Source: Vulcanimicrobiota bacterium
GTDB taxonomy: Bacteria > Vulcanimicrobiota > Xenobia > Xenobiales > JADMJV01
Assembly (NCBI GenBank): GCA_023447635.1
Contig: JAEXNA010000233.1
Coordinates: 1 to 64,000, forward strand
Reading direction: 5' to 3'
DNA length: 64,000 nt
Of this stretch, positions 8,504 through 16,619 are shown in pieces. The notes under the pieces were generated by a model that saw only the letters and a program-made list of their open reading frames with translations, did no database searches and was not told the DNA's origin. The first letter of the stretch is position 1, and each line of letters opens with the position of its first letter. A program made the translations under genes and the position numbers.

Positions 8504-9334
8504 ATGTTCAATGTACCCTATGGAATTTCGGTGAGACAACGACGGAAGGAGAAGCGGCTCAAGCAGAAGACCCTGGCCCAATTGGCGGGAATTGCTCCAA
8601 CTCGTATCAGTCAGTTCGAACGTGGCGAACGACAGCCGACAAGCGATGAGGTCGGAAAACTGACAAAGGTGTTGGGGCGGTTCGACGGGTTTGTGGCTCC
8701 CGCTTCGCTGCTACGGGCGCTGTCCGACAATGGGACGCGCAGTTTGCCAAATCGGCAGGTGTTTAAGCCTCGAGGGGATCGAGAGGCGTTCGTTCGATTT
8801 CGTCGAGCGCGGAGTAAGTATCCCGAATTCGTTCTTAGAGCAACCCAGATCGTACGACGACGGGCGGACTTCGCTGAATGTCAGGGTCTGTGTGACCTGT
8901 TGGCTTTCGACTCGGCAGAAGAAGTGCTGGTGGTTTTGCATCTGCTCGCCAGAGGAGCGCTACCAGCCGTTTGTGCGCCTGCCAGAGTGGCTCGAACGCC
9001 GTATGCGATGCTCGATCCTTCGACTTTGGAGCAGGTGGATTTTCGACCGCAGCCATGCCTTGTCTTGGAGGGAGGTTTTTTCTTCTTTCAGGTCACGCTG
9101 CAAGGACGAAGTTGGCGGCATCGCGTGGACCTGCTGCATGGGCAGGACGATGTTTGGAGCGTCGTGGAGATGGATGGGGACGGGCATGCTGGAAACGGAG
9201 ATGCCCAGCGCGACCGTGAGATTGGCCTGAGAACACTGAGATTGACGCCAGAGATGGTGACGGCGGAAAGCTTCGAGCTTACCGCTGAACTTGCCCGCTG
9301 CACGGTTTCCTCTCGCCAAGGTGGGACGACGTGA
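8504..9334 (+). CDS. XRE-type HTH fused to PD-(D/E)XK/DUF559-like nuclease domain
   Basis: This 276-aa protein is read from an ATG seven bases after GGAGGA; a GTG at 8483 would add seven residues. Residues 7-58 form an XRE/Cro HTH (LAQLAGIAPTRISQFERGER). The middle (about 85-200) is unrecognised. The C-terminus (about 190-250) carries the pattern of Vsr/DUF559-type PD-(D/E)XK enzymes: Asp209, then VVEMDGDGH with Glu222, Asp224 and His228, then DxxRD and IGLRTLRLT. A paralogue with the same order lies at 49483-50322. It may be a DNA-binding regulator, a nuclease effector or both; nuclease activity is inferred from motifs alone. Tandem repeats follow the gene. Confidence 0.7.
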   Translation: MFNVPYGISVRQRRKEKRLKQKTLAQLAGIAPTRISQFERGERQPTSDEVGKLTKVLGRFDGFVAPASLLRALSDNGTRSLPNRQVFKPRGDREAFVRFRRARSKYPEFVLRATQIVRRRADFAECQGLCDLLAFDSAEEVLVVLHLLARGALPAVCAPARVARTPYAMLDPSTLEQVDFRPQPCLVLEGGFFFFQVTLQGRSWRHRVDLLHGQDDVWSVVEMDGDGHAGNGDAQRDREIGLRTLRLTPEMVTAESFELTAELARCTVSSRQGGTT

Positions 9335-9362
9335 TGGAACGTTAGTAGAAGAGTCCGTCTTC

Positions 9363-9486
9363 GGGTGGGCTTGCGCGAGCCGACTCTGGGTGGGTCGATA
9401 AGCCTGGCCGGGGTGGGCTTGCTCGGAAAGCCGACTCTGGGTGGGCGGATAAGCCGGGCTGGAGTGGGCCATGCGCGCCTGGCTGG
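9363..9486. repeat. Tandem imperfect ~50-bp direct repeats
   Basis: Two units begin GGGTGGGCTTGC (9363-9410 and 9411-9462), sharing CCGACTCTGGGTGGG and GATAAGCC. A third partial unit follows (9463-9486). Each full unit contains a short inverted repeat (GGCTT with AAGCC or GAGCC) able to form a hairpin. They occupy most of the 203-bp gap between the XRE/nuclease gene and the DUF4239 gene. The function is unknown; transcription stop or recombination remnant are both possible. Confidence 0.7.
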
Positions 9487-9537
9487 AGGGGGTCCTACGG
9501 GAGAAGGCTCCTTTGCGGGGTTGGGGAATCTTCGGCG

Positions 9538-10332
9538 ATGACCAGCTTGCGCTTTTTCGTCGAACTCGTCGGGATGCCGTTACTTCTCCTCATCAGCATG
9601 GCTATTGCTATGGAGATCGGCTCTCGAGTGCGCCGCAACCACTTGAGCGGCGACGACGAAAAGGACATGGAGGGGCTGGGGGTCGTTGACGGGGCGGTTT
9701 TTGGCTTGATGGGTCTGCTGCTGGCTTTTGCCTTCTCGGGAGCGGCTGCGCGGTTCGATCATCGTCGCGATCTTATCACCGAAGAGGCCAACGACGTAGG
9801 CACCGCCTGGCTGCGCATCGCCGTTTTGCCCGCTGCCGATCAGCCGGCTATCCGCCAGAAGTTCCGCGAGTACATCGACTGCCGGCTGGCCACGTTCCAG
9901 GAGGGCGCCGACGACGCCGCCGTACAGAAAAGCCTGAGCAAGGCGGGCCAACTTCAGAACGAGATCTGGGCGCTCGCCACGGCCTCGACCGCTCGGGCTT
10001 CGAGCACCTCGCCGGCGATGCTGCTGCTGCCCTCTCTGAATGAGATGTTCGATATCGTCACCACACGCTCGGCTGCCCTGATGATGCATCCCCCTATCGT
10101 TGTTTTTATCCTCTTGATGGTGGTCTTGACGCTGTGCTCCCTGCTGGCGGGCTATCGTATGAGCGGGTCCAGCAAAAGTACCCACTGGACCGGGCTACAC
10201 CGGATGTCTTTCGTGCTGATTCTGGCCATCACATACTACGTGATCGTCGACCTCGAGTACCCCAGAGTGGGGCTGATTCGCGTCGACAGTTATGATCAGA
10301 TTTTGGTGCAGGTGCGCCAGTCGATGGACTAG
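9538..10332 (+). CDS. DUF4239 (bestrophin-like) membrane protein
   Basis: This 264-aa protein has two N-terminal and two C-terminal hydrophobic segments (about 7-25, 50-70, 185-205 and 222-240) flanking a helical soluble domain. The segment FDHRRDLITEEANDVGTAWLR is the DUF4239 signature. The family is annotated as bestrophin-like, but no transport activity is established for it. The gene ends seven bases before the histidine kinase ATG, so it may be co-transcribed with the two-component pair. I infer a sensory or ion-flux link from position only. Confidence 0.8.
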   Translation: MTSLRFFVELVGMPLLLLISMAIAMEIGSRVRRNHLSGDDEKDMEGLGVVDGAVFGLMGLLLAFAFSGAAARFDHRRDLITEEANDVGTAWLRIAVLPAADQPAIRQKFREYIDCRLATFQEGADDAAVQKSLSKAGQLQNEIWALATASTARASSTSPAMLLLPSLNEMFDIVTTRSAALMMHPPIVVFILLMVVLTLCSLLAGYRMSGSSKSTHWTGLHRMSFVLILAITYYVIVDLEYPRVGLIRVDSYDQILVQVRQSMD

Positions 10333-10338
10333 CCGGAA

Positions 10339-11517
10339 ATGCTGTTGTTCCGGGAAAAGCTGCAAGAGCGCCTGCTCCGGGATCCGGGCTACATTAGCCT
10401 GAGTATCCGCTGGCTGTGTTGGTTGGTAGGGCTGAGCACGGTTCTGCTCGGGGCGGCTCCCGCCGCGAATCTGACGAACGCTGCCGGGGCCCTATTCTTG
10501 AGCGGTGGCCAGTTGACGCTGCTCTCCCTGAACCCGTCCTGGCTACGCTATGAAGTGGGGCAGACTTCGTGGAAGCGGGGAGCGCTGCTGCGACCCCTGG
10601 CCGACCTGACCATCGGCTTGACCTGCGTTTACCTGACGGGAGGCTGGAACAGCCCGCTCTATCATTTCGCCGTGACCTCGGTGCTGGCTCCGTCGCTCCG
10701 CTACGGTCTCGCCGGAGCGGTCGCTTCGACGCTGGCCTTCGGTATCGGTTACGGAGCGGTCATCTGGGCCACGCCGAACGGTTTCGCCCCGGCCTTCCTG
10801 CCCGATGGCCGGCCTGGCCCCGACCTCTTGAGCACGCCCGCGAATCCACTTCTTATCGCGCTCTTCGCGGCCTTTCTGGGCGAAGTGCTTCAGCGGCTTC
10901 ATCTCGAACGCGCCCGCGCCGAAGCGTTAGCCGCTGCCCACGAGCGGGCCCGTCTGGCTCGCGACATCCACGACGGCGTAGCGCAAACCCTGTTCATGCT
11001 GACCATGTCGCTGGAAAGCGGCCTGGTGATGGCTCAGAAAGAGGGGGCGGAGAAGACCTCGCGCCACCTGGAGAAGTTGACTCCCGTCTCGCGAAAAGCG
11101 CTGCTCGAGTTGCGCAACGCGATGCACAACGTCGAGCCCTTAGCGGCCGGGCAGCAGAGCCTGGCCCAGGCGCTCAAGCAGCTGATCCGGGACTACCAGT
11201 CGGCTATCGCCTGCCCGCTGCAGCTGACCGAACTGCCCGACTTTCAGCCTCCGACCGAGCACGCGTCGACGGTTTTTCGGATGGCTCAAGAGGCGCTGAC
11301 CAACGCCTGCCACCACGCTGAAGCGGACCACATCGAAGTCCGCCTGAGTGGACGCCGTCTGTGCGTTTCGGATAACGGCAAGGGCATCGATCCCGCCACT
11401 CTCAAGCGAGGAAGAGGGTTAGATAACCTCAAAGCCAGGGCGGCAGAGGCGAGCCTCGAGTTGGCCCTGCTACCTGGAGCCGACGGGCGGGGAACCCAGG
11501 TCGAGATCGGCTGGTAG
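10339..11517 (+). CDS. NarL-type sensor histidine kinase (HisKA_3)
   Basis: This 392-aa protein has five to six N-terminal membrane helices (about 20-180) with hardly any periplasmic loop. A short coiled coil leads to the HisKA_3 dimerisation domain with phospho-acceptor His211 (ARDIHDGVAQ). The HATPase_c domain follows, with N-box QEALTNACHHA, G1 DNGKGID and G2 GRGLDNL. This type senses membrane or intramembrane signals (DesK/LiaS class). The cognate regulator follows 50 bases downstream, allowing phosphotransfer between the pair. Confidence 0.94.
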   Translation: MLLFREKLQERLLRDPGYISLSIRWLCWLVGLSTVLLGAAPAANLTNAAGALFLSGGQLTLLSLNPSWLRYEVGQTSWKRGALLRPLADLTIGLTCVYLTGGWNSPLYHFAVTSVLAPSLRYGLAGAVASTLAFGIGYGAVIWATPNGFAPAFLPDGRPGPDLLSTPANPLLIALFAAFLGEVLQRLHLERARAEALAAAHERARLARDIHDGVAQTLFMLTMSLESGLVMAQKEGAEKTSRHLEKLTPVSRKALLELRNAMHNVEPLAAGQQSLAQALKQLIRDYQSAIACPLQLTELPDFQPPTEHASTVFRMAQEALTNACHHAEADHIEVRLSGRRLCVSDNGKGIDPATLKRGRGLDNLKARAAEASLELALLPGADGRGTQVEIGW

Positions 11518-11567
11518 CCTTGGGGTCGACGGAGACCCTGGCCAAGCCGCCGAGAGGAGAGAGCGCG

Positions 11568-12239
11568 ATGATCAAAGTGATGCTGGTCGACGACCACGAA
11601 ATGGTAAGAATGGGGCTGCGCACTGCTCTGGAACTCGAGGACGATCTCGAGGTGGTGGCGGAAGCCGAGTCGGGTGAGCAGGCGCTGGAGCGCTTGGACA
11701 CGGTCGAAGTCGACATCATCTTGATGGACGTGATGATGGAGGGGATGGGCGGCATCGCCACCTGCCGAGAGGTGAAGGAGCGGCACAACCCGCCCAGGGT
11801 GCTGATGTTGACCTCGTCCTCGGACGAGCAGGCCGTGCTCTCTTCGCTGATGGCGGGCGCTAACGGCTACCTGCTGAAGAACGTGCGCCGAGACGAACTC
11901 CTGCGCTGCCTGCGCGCCGCTCACCAGGGAGAGACCACCCTGGACCCTGCCGTTGCCGACACGGTGACCCGCCAGCTGCGCGAGGTCGCGGAAGGGAAGA
12001 TCAAGCCAGCTCTGGGTCCCGAGGCCGCTCCCGATGCCGAGCTTTCCGAGCGAGAACTCGAGGTGGTGGGTCTGATCGCCGAGGGCAAAACCAACAAAGA
12101 GATAGCCGAGGCGCTGATCATTGCGGAGAAGACGGCCCGCAACCACGTCAGTCGTATTTTGACCAAGCTGGGGCTGACGCGCCGAAGCCAGGCCGCCGCC
12201 TGGGCGGTCAAGGCGGGCCTTTCCGACGACCCGAGCTAG
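11568..12239 (+). CDS. NarL/FixJ-family response regulator
   Basis: This 223-aa protein is read from an ATG with GAGAGGA upstream; the longer reading from TTG 11520 lacks support. The receiver domain (1-120) has the acidic pocket DDH at 8-10 and phospho-acceptor Asp54 (ILMDVMM). The C-terminus (about 150-215) is a LuxR-type HTH (LSERELEVVGLIAEGKTNKEIAEAL). It is the transcriptional partner of the kinase just upstream. Target genes are not evident from the sequence. Confidence 0.95.
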   Translation: MIKVMLVDDHEMVRMGLRTALELEDDLEVVAEAESGEQALERLDTVEVDIILMDVMMEGMGGIATCREVKERHNPPRVLMLTSSSDEQAVLSSLMAGANGYLLKNVRRDELLRCLRAAHQGETTLDPAVADTVTRQLREVAEGKIKPALGPEAAPDAELSERELEVVGLIAEGKTNKEIAEALIIAEKTARNHVSRILTKLGLTRRSQAAAWAVKAGLSDDPS

Positions 12240-12309
12240 GCCCCAATTGTCTCACTCAAAGGACAATCCGTCGTGGGATTCCTCTCTAGTCGTCGATTAC
12301 GCCTTCGAG

Positions 12310-12338
12310 TAAGATAGCCTCGTGAAACGAGGTGTCCG
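12310..12338 (+). promoter_or_regulatory. TAAGAT -10-like box and SD-sequestering hairpin before doxX
   Basis: TAAGAT (12310-12315) is a plausible -10 element. The following leader contains CCTCG-TGAAA-CGAGG (12318-12332). The right arm includes the GAGG Shine-Dalgarno of the ATG at 12339, so the 5-bp hairpin could limit ribosome access. No convincing -35 box is seen. Confidence 0.35.
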
Positions 12339-12746
12339 ATGAATAAGCTGATAGTGACCAAATTTGATGAAGCGCTCTTGCTCTTGCGCGTCGCCTTCGG
12401 GTCGATGATGGCGTTTGGTCACGGCTTGCCCAAGATGCAGAACTTCGAGAAGATGTCGGGAGCTTTTGCCGACCCGTTCGGAATGGGCTCGACCCTCTCG
12501 CTGATCATGGCTATCGGCGCCGAGTTTGGCTGTAGCCTCCTGCTCATCCTCGGTCTGGGCACCCGTCTGGCCGCCCTGCCTCTGATCGTGACCATGCTGG
12601 TCGCCGTTTTCTACGCTCACGGCGCCGACCCGTGGAAAGTCAAAGAGCTAGGTGTGACCTACCTGGTCGTCTACCTCGTCATCCTGATCGCTGGTCCTGG
12701 ACGCTACTCGTTGGACGCCAAACTGTTCGGTCGCTCCCCGGAGTAG
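12339..12746 (+). CDS. DoxX-family membrane protein
   Basis: This 135-aa protein has four membrane helices. The DoxX signature is clear: LLLRVAFGSMMAFGHGLPKM at the start, then GAEFGCSLLLILGLGTRLAALPL and the late AHGADPWKVKE loop. DoxX proteins are linked to thiol and oxidative-stress functions in some bacteria, but the general activity is not settled. The gene is alone on its strand, and its 3' end overlaps the convergent PAP2 fusion gene by 43 bp. Confidence 0.88.
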   Translation: MNKLIVTKFDEALLLLRVAFGSMMAFGHGLPKMQNFEKMSGAFADPFGMGSTLSLIMAIGAEFGCSLLLILGLGTRLAALPLIVTMLVAVFYAHGADPWKVKELGVTYLVVYLVILIAGPGRYSLDAKLFGRSPE

Positions 12747-14008
12747 CGCCACACCGAGCGCCAGAACAGCGCCAGCAGGCGATGGCCCGGCCGGCCTCGC
12801 AGCGCTGCGAGTTCTCGCCCCGCGACCCGAAGGTCGCGCAGCGCCTGCTCCAACCTGCGATCCCTCCAGGCCTCGACCGTTCCCCCCTCCCATACGTCAC
12901 GAGGTACGTTGATCAAGCCCAGGGCAAGGTCTTCATCCCAGTCGCGCACGATGGAGCACCAACCCAGAGCCTTCAGCAGATGCGGCGCCTGCGAGGCCCG
13001 CAACGGGGAATCCGCGGCCAGCAGCATCAGGTCCAGGGACAGTTCGAAGGTGCGCTCGAGGTGATGATCCAACTCGGCCTCGTCGAGCAGCAGCCCGTCG
13101 CGCACGCGGCGTCGATCCAGTCTCATCTCCTCAATGACGGCTTCCGCCAGCGCTATCCCTCCCACCGTATCCCGCGCCGATATCTCGGCCGCGAAGGCCC
13201 GACCCAGATCGTCGAGAACAGAGCCAGAGCCCGTCTCCCACTCCAACTCTCCCCGTAGCTTACGGATCTGCTCCTGAGCCACGTCCTCCGGCTCTACCCC
13301 TACCACCAGATGACCGTCCAGCAGGTCGTCTAACCGCTGCAGATAGCAGAACCCGACGCGAGCCAGTCGACGGCGCCGGGGACCGAACGCGCTGAGCGTG
13401 TACAGCGCTGCCCCGATCCCCGCGTAGCGTCGATGACGGGCCGCGCAGCGGGCGAACTCGCCCAGGCATAACGCCTCCACCCGACCCCTCCCCCTGGCCC
13501 AGAAAAAGGCCCCGAGCGCCAGCACCACCCCTCCCACCACATCGATCGTGTAGTGCTGATGGGTAAAGAGCGTCGACAGAGCGATCGCCCCGGCCCACAG
13601 CCACACCCACCAGCGACGCAGCCAGACGGCGCAAACTACCGCGTAGGCCACGTGCAGCGAGGGAAAATAGTTGGCCGACAGGTTCAGCGCGTCCGCCATC
13701 TGAAGTGCCAGGTTTCCCTCAAGACGTGGGATCGGAGCTAGAGGAAAGAGCAAGAACAGCGGCCACGCCAGCACGGTAGCCGCCAGGAGAGAAGCCGCCA
13801 AAAACGGCAGAGACTCCAGCGCGACCAGCGCGAAGGTCAGAGGCAAGAGAAGGTCCAGAGAGAGATAGACCCCTGCCCAATCGGGCCAGAAAGGCCAGCG
13901 CGTCGGAGCGATCGACCAGCGCCAGCCGTGCTGAGACGTCAGCCAGTCCGCGCTTCCGTAGAAGCCCACGAAGGCCAGCCCGAAGAGTAGGAACAGGCGC
14001 CACCTCAC
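12704..14008 (-). CDS. PAP2-phosphatase/squalene-phytoene-synthase-like fusion protein
   Basis: This 434-aa protein starts at a GTG overlapping the desaturase stop (GTGA). Residues 1-175 are a six-helix PAP2/inositol-phosphorylceramide-synthase-like module with PSLHVAYA (116-123) and THQHYTIDVVGG (His152, Asp156). Residues 190-434 resemble squalene/phytoene synthases: a DDLLD first aspartate motif (227-231), then SIVRDWDEDLALGLINVP (352-369), matching the second motif RDxxED...GRxYLP. I infer membrane-coupled handling of prenyl or lipid diphosphates. The GLIN in place of GRxY and the unusual fusion leave the exact chemistry open. Confidence 0.75.
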   Translation of the reverse strand: MRWRLFLLFGLAFVGFYGSADWLTSQHGWRWSIAPTRWPFWPDWAGVYLSLDLLLPLTFALVALESLPFLAASLLAATVLAWPLFLLFPLAPIPRLEGNLALQMADALNLSANYFPSLHVAYAVVCAVWLRRWWVWLWAGAIALSTLFTHQHYTIDVVGGVVLALGAFFWARGRGRVEALCLGEFARCAARHRRYAGIGAALYTLSAFGPRRRRLARVGFCYLQRLDDLLDGHLVVGVEPEDVAQEQIRKLRGELEWETGSGSVLDDLGRAFAAEISARDTVGGIALAEAVIEEMRLDRRRVRDGLLLDEAELDHHLERTFELSLDLMLLAADSPLRASQAPHLLKALGWCSIVRDWDEDLALGLINVPRDVWEGGTVEAWRDRRLEQALRDLRVAGRELAALRGRPGHRLLALFWRSVWRYSGERPNSLASNE

Positions 14009-14910
14009 GGCAGCTTGCGAGGCCCCTTCCACATCTTCAACCACTGCTCGAAGTAGCCCGGCTGGGGCTCTTCCTCCGGGTCCACCAGGTCGGGCAGGTC
14101 TTTCCAGGAGGCCTGAGGGTGCTGATGGTGGGCGCGATGCAGCGGGTAGTTCAGCAGCAGCGTCCGGACCACCGGATGGGTGCGCAGATTCCAGGCCCCG
14201 TTCTTCACGTCGAGCGGGCTGAAGGCGTGGTCGGCGTACTGAAGCGAACTCCAGTTGAAGGCAAAGGCGGCGTAGCAGATCAGCCACCCCTTCCATGTCA
14301 GCCCCAGCAGCAGCGCCATCCCCACCTGCAAAGCGATGGCGAACAGCACGTCCTGTCGCGCCAGACGACGGTCCAAGCCGTCGAGCGAGCCCAGATAGTT
14401 ATCCGAGGAGGTCTGCTGGGCCAGGGAAGAGTTTCTCAGCACCACCGCCTGCAGAACACCAGGCCAGACCAGGTACAGCAGCGAGGCGAGCGGCACGAAC
14501 AGCCAGTAGAGCCCCGTCATGATGGCGTACCACTGGGCCAGTTTCACCACCCGGTTGTCGCCCGGGCGCAGGTAGTCCCACTGCTCGGACTCGGTGCGGT
14601 TGAAGCGATGGTGGGTGAGATGAAAGGCGCGCTGCAGTCGGTAGGAGGTGGGAAAGAACGCGGCCGCCCAGCGGCCCGCCGCGTCATTGACCCATTTCAC
14701 CGGATGGAAGGCGTTGTGGACCGCTTCGTGCAGCAGCGCGTACATCATATGGTTGACGTAAGAAAAGACCAGCGCGTAGAGCAGAACCACGGGTCCGCTG
14801 CTATGGGAGGCGGCCGCCAGCAGCACCATCGCCAACGACGAAGCCAGGGCCAGCAAGGCCAGGTTCAGTCCGCCCGGCAGACGGCGTCCGTTCGCAGGGC
14901 GTCCGCTCAT
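14005..14910 (-). CDS. Membrane fatty-acid desaturase/hydroxylase family protein
   Basis: This 301-aa protein has the three histidine boxes of di-iron membrane desaturases: HEAVH (61-65), HLTHH (97-101) and HRAHH near the C-terminus, spread over four to five membrane helices. The family includes acyl desaturases and carotenoid ketolases/hydroxylases. The ATG overlaps the Rieske stop (ATGA) and its own stop overlaps the PAP2 fusion start. A Rieske protein just upstream could supply oxidative steps on the same substrate. The substrate is not determinable here. Confidence 0.88.
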   Translation of the reverse strand: MSGRPANGRRLPGGLNLALLALASSLAMVLLAAASHSSGPVVLLYALVFSYVNHMMYALLHEAVHNAFHPVKWVNDAAGRWAAAFFPTSYRLQRAFHLTHHRFNRTESEQWDYLRPGDNRVVKLAQWYAIMTGLYWLFVPLASLLYLVWPGVLQAVVLRNSSLAQQTSSDNYLGSLDGLDRRLARQDVLFAIALQVGMALLLGLTWKGWLICYAAFAFNWSSLQYADHAFSPLDVKNGAWNLRTHPVVRTLLLNYPLHRAHHQHPQASWKDLPDLVDPEEEPQPGYFEQWLKMWKGPRKLP

Positions 14911-15821
14911 GCGGCTGCCTCGGGCAGGCCTTCGAGGTAGAGGGCAAACTGCTCCATGATGCGGTCCACCTCTAACCCGGTGTAGGGCTGAAGTTGGATG
15001 CCCGTCATGGCGCCCAGGTCCCGACTCAGGAACGCCGTGTACAGGTAGGACGTCAGCAGGCTGACCAGCCCACCCGAGGCGCTCCCCACCGACAGCCGCA
15101 GGCGGGTCGACCCCTGGGAGGTGGCCTCCATCCCTACCAGCAGGGCCGACTCCCGCGCCTTCAGGCGGGAGCGAACCACGAACAGAGGGCCGCCGTAGCA
15201 CTCCATGCGGACGCGAATCTTGCCCCCGGCCAGCCAGTTCATCAGGCGGTCGCTGAGCTCGCTGCCGGTCGCGTAGGAAACGTACGAGCAGGCGAACCGG
15301 TAGTCGTTAGGCCGCTCGATCAGGGCCGGCTCTAAAAGGCGACGCCGGTGCACCGCTTCGTAGTGATGAGTATCGAAAGCGTTCGCAGTCAGGGCGTACC
15401 AGGGCGCTCCGATGTCGGTGCTGCCGACCGAGCGCCAGTGAAACTGCGGTAGCTCTTGGGGCGGCTCGAACAGCGGCTCTCGCCCGTTGAAGACCAGGAT
15501 GGCGCCTAACCGCTCGGCCACCGGCCAGGAGCGCACGCAGGCCCGGCCCCCGGCGACCTGTCCGTCGCCTCGGTAGCGCCAGCCGTGCAAGGGGCAGACC
15601 AGGTGCTCGCCCTCGACCTTGCCGGCGGAGAGTCGGGCTCCCATATGGGCGCAGTGAGGGTCCAGCGCGCTGACGCGACCGCTGGCTCGGTACAGCACGA
15701 CCTCACGCGTTCCCACGCGAGCCGATAGAACCGCCCCCTCCTTCAGCTCACGGCTGCTGGCTACGAAGTGCCAGGCGGCCAGATGGTCCGAAACGGACCA
15801 GTCGGCGGACGTCGGGGGCAC
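14907..15821 (-). CDS. Rieske non-heme iron oxygenase, alpha-subunit type
   Basis: This 304-aa protein starts at a GTG five bases after the preceding stop. The Rieske [2Fe-2S] ligands are complete: Cys57-x-His59 and Cys76-x-x-His79. The mononuclear iron site fits N147-x2-D150-x2-H153-x4-H158 (NAFDTHHYEAVH). Such enzymes hydroxylate or desaturate hydrophobic rings and sterols. The C-terminal part is shorter than in ring-hydroxylating dioxygenases and nearer to sterol-type Rieske oxygenases. A ferredoxin reductase is not encoded nearby. Confidence 0.88.
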   Translation of the reverse strand: MPPTSADWSVSDHLAAWHFVASSRELKEGAVLSARVGTREVVLYRASGRVSALDPHCAHMGARLSAGKVEGEHLVCPLHGWRYRGDGQVAGGRACVRSWPVAERLGAILVFNGREPLFEPPQELPQFHWRSVGSTDIGAPWYALTANAFDTHHYEAVHRRRLLEPALIERPNDYRFACSYVSYATGSELSDRLMNWLAGGKIRVRMECYGGPLFVVRSRLKARESALLVGMEATSQGSTRLRLSVGSASGGLVSLLTSYLYTAFLSRDLGAMTGIQLQPYTGLEVDRIMEQFALYLEGLPEAAA

Positions 15822-15825
15822 CGGT

Positions 15826-16503
15826 TTAGGAAGAGCCCTTCCGTTTGCCCATCAGGTAGCCGATCAGCAGACCCACGAACAGTCCGCCCAGGCCGGCAGC
15901 GATGCCAGCGGTCTTGGCCAGGGAGGTGACCTTGTTCAGCACCGGGTTGTCGAAGACATTGACCGAGCAGTGGAACGAGGCCACTTTCCAACCGTCGGGT
16001 TCGCGAATCATGGTGGCCGTCCAGCGCGGCTCGACCTCGAAGGTGCTGCCGTCGCGCAGCACATAGCTGTCCTTGGCGTGACCGAAGGCGACGCCGGCCG
16101 TTTCGGGTTCGCCCAGGGAGCCGCCGTAGAGCAGCGTCAAGTCGTCGGCCTCGAAGTTGGTGCTGACGCTTTTCACCAGCGCGTCCGGGCCGTCCATCAT
16201 TTTGGCAAAGTACTCGCGGATGGCGTCCTTGCCCCGCACAACGTCGCCGTTCATGGTGGAAAAGACGACGTCTTCGGTCACTCCAGCCAGCAGCCCCTCG
16301 ATGTCACGACCGTTCATGGCCGTCTGCATCTGGTCGCGCAGCTTGCGAAGCTCGTCGTGGGCAGGGGTCTCGGGCGCCTTCACCGCCTCCGGGTCTACCT
16401 TGTCGGCCACCGGCGTTGCGCCGGGAAGGGGCGTCGGATCAGGGGTCTGAGCGACCGCCGACAGGGAGAACAGCAATAGGAGAAGGAGTACGGCTCGTTT
16501 CAT
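15826..16503 (-). CDS. Secreted SnoaL/DUF4440-like protein with C-terminal membrane anchor
   Basis: This 225-aa protein has a signal peptide (MKRAVLLLLLLFSLSAVAQ), then a Pro/Asp-rich linker. A SnoaL/NTF2-like alpha+beta barrel (about 52-175) reads LRDQMQTAMNGRDIEGLLAGV and later DGWKVASFHCS. A Gly-rich transmembrane helix (about 198-218) ends with a KRKGSS tail. NTF2-like folds bind small hydrophobic ligands or act as cyclases and isomerases. It is the first gene of the four-gene operon running to 12704. A longer in-frame reading up to 17817 is an antisense artefact. Confidence 0.75.
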   Translation of the reverse strand: MKRAVLLLLLLFSLSAVAQTPDPTPLPGATPVADKVDPEAVKAPETPAHDELRKLRDQMQTAMNGRDIEGLLAGVTEDVVFSTMNGDVVRGKDAIREYFAKMMDGPDALVKSVSTNFEADDLTLLYGGSLGEPETAGVAFGHAKDSYVLRDGSTFEVEPRWTATMIREPDGWKVASFHCSVNVFDNPVLNKVTSLAKTAGIAAGLGGLFVGLLIGYLMGKRKGSS

Positions 16504-16561
16504 AGGCACCTCGACAGTTTTCCTCGCCTGCGGGGTTCTCGAAACGTACAGCTCGGACCTA

Positions 16562-16619
16562 CCCCCCATGGAAGGGGGGCGAAAGACCCTGGGTAACGCG
16601 CCCAGTGGTGGGGTAAGAT
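16562..16619. promoter_or_regulatory. Divergent control region with two hairpins and a TAAGAT box
   Basis: The 114-bp gap between the SnoaL and radical SAM genes holds CCCCCC-ATGGAA-GGGGGG (16562-16579) and CTGGG-TAACGCG-CCCAG (16589-16605). TAAGAT follows at 16614-16619. If TAAGAT is a -10 box, transcription would start near 16626, right at an in-frame GTG (16627), implying a leaderless message. No clear -35 box is seen. Confidence 0.35.
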
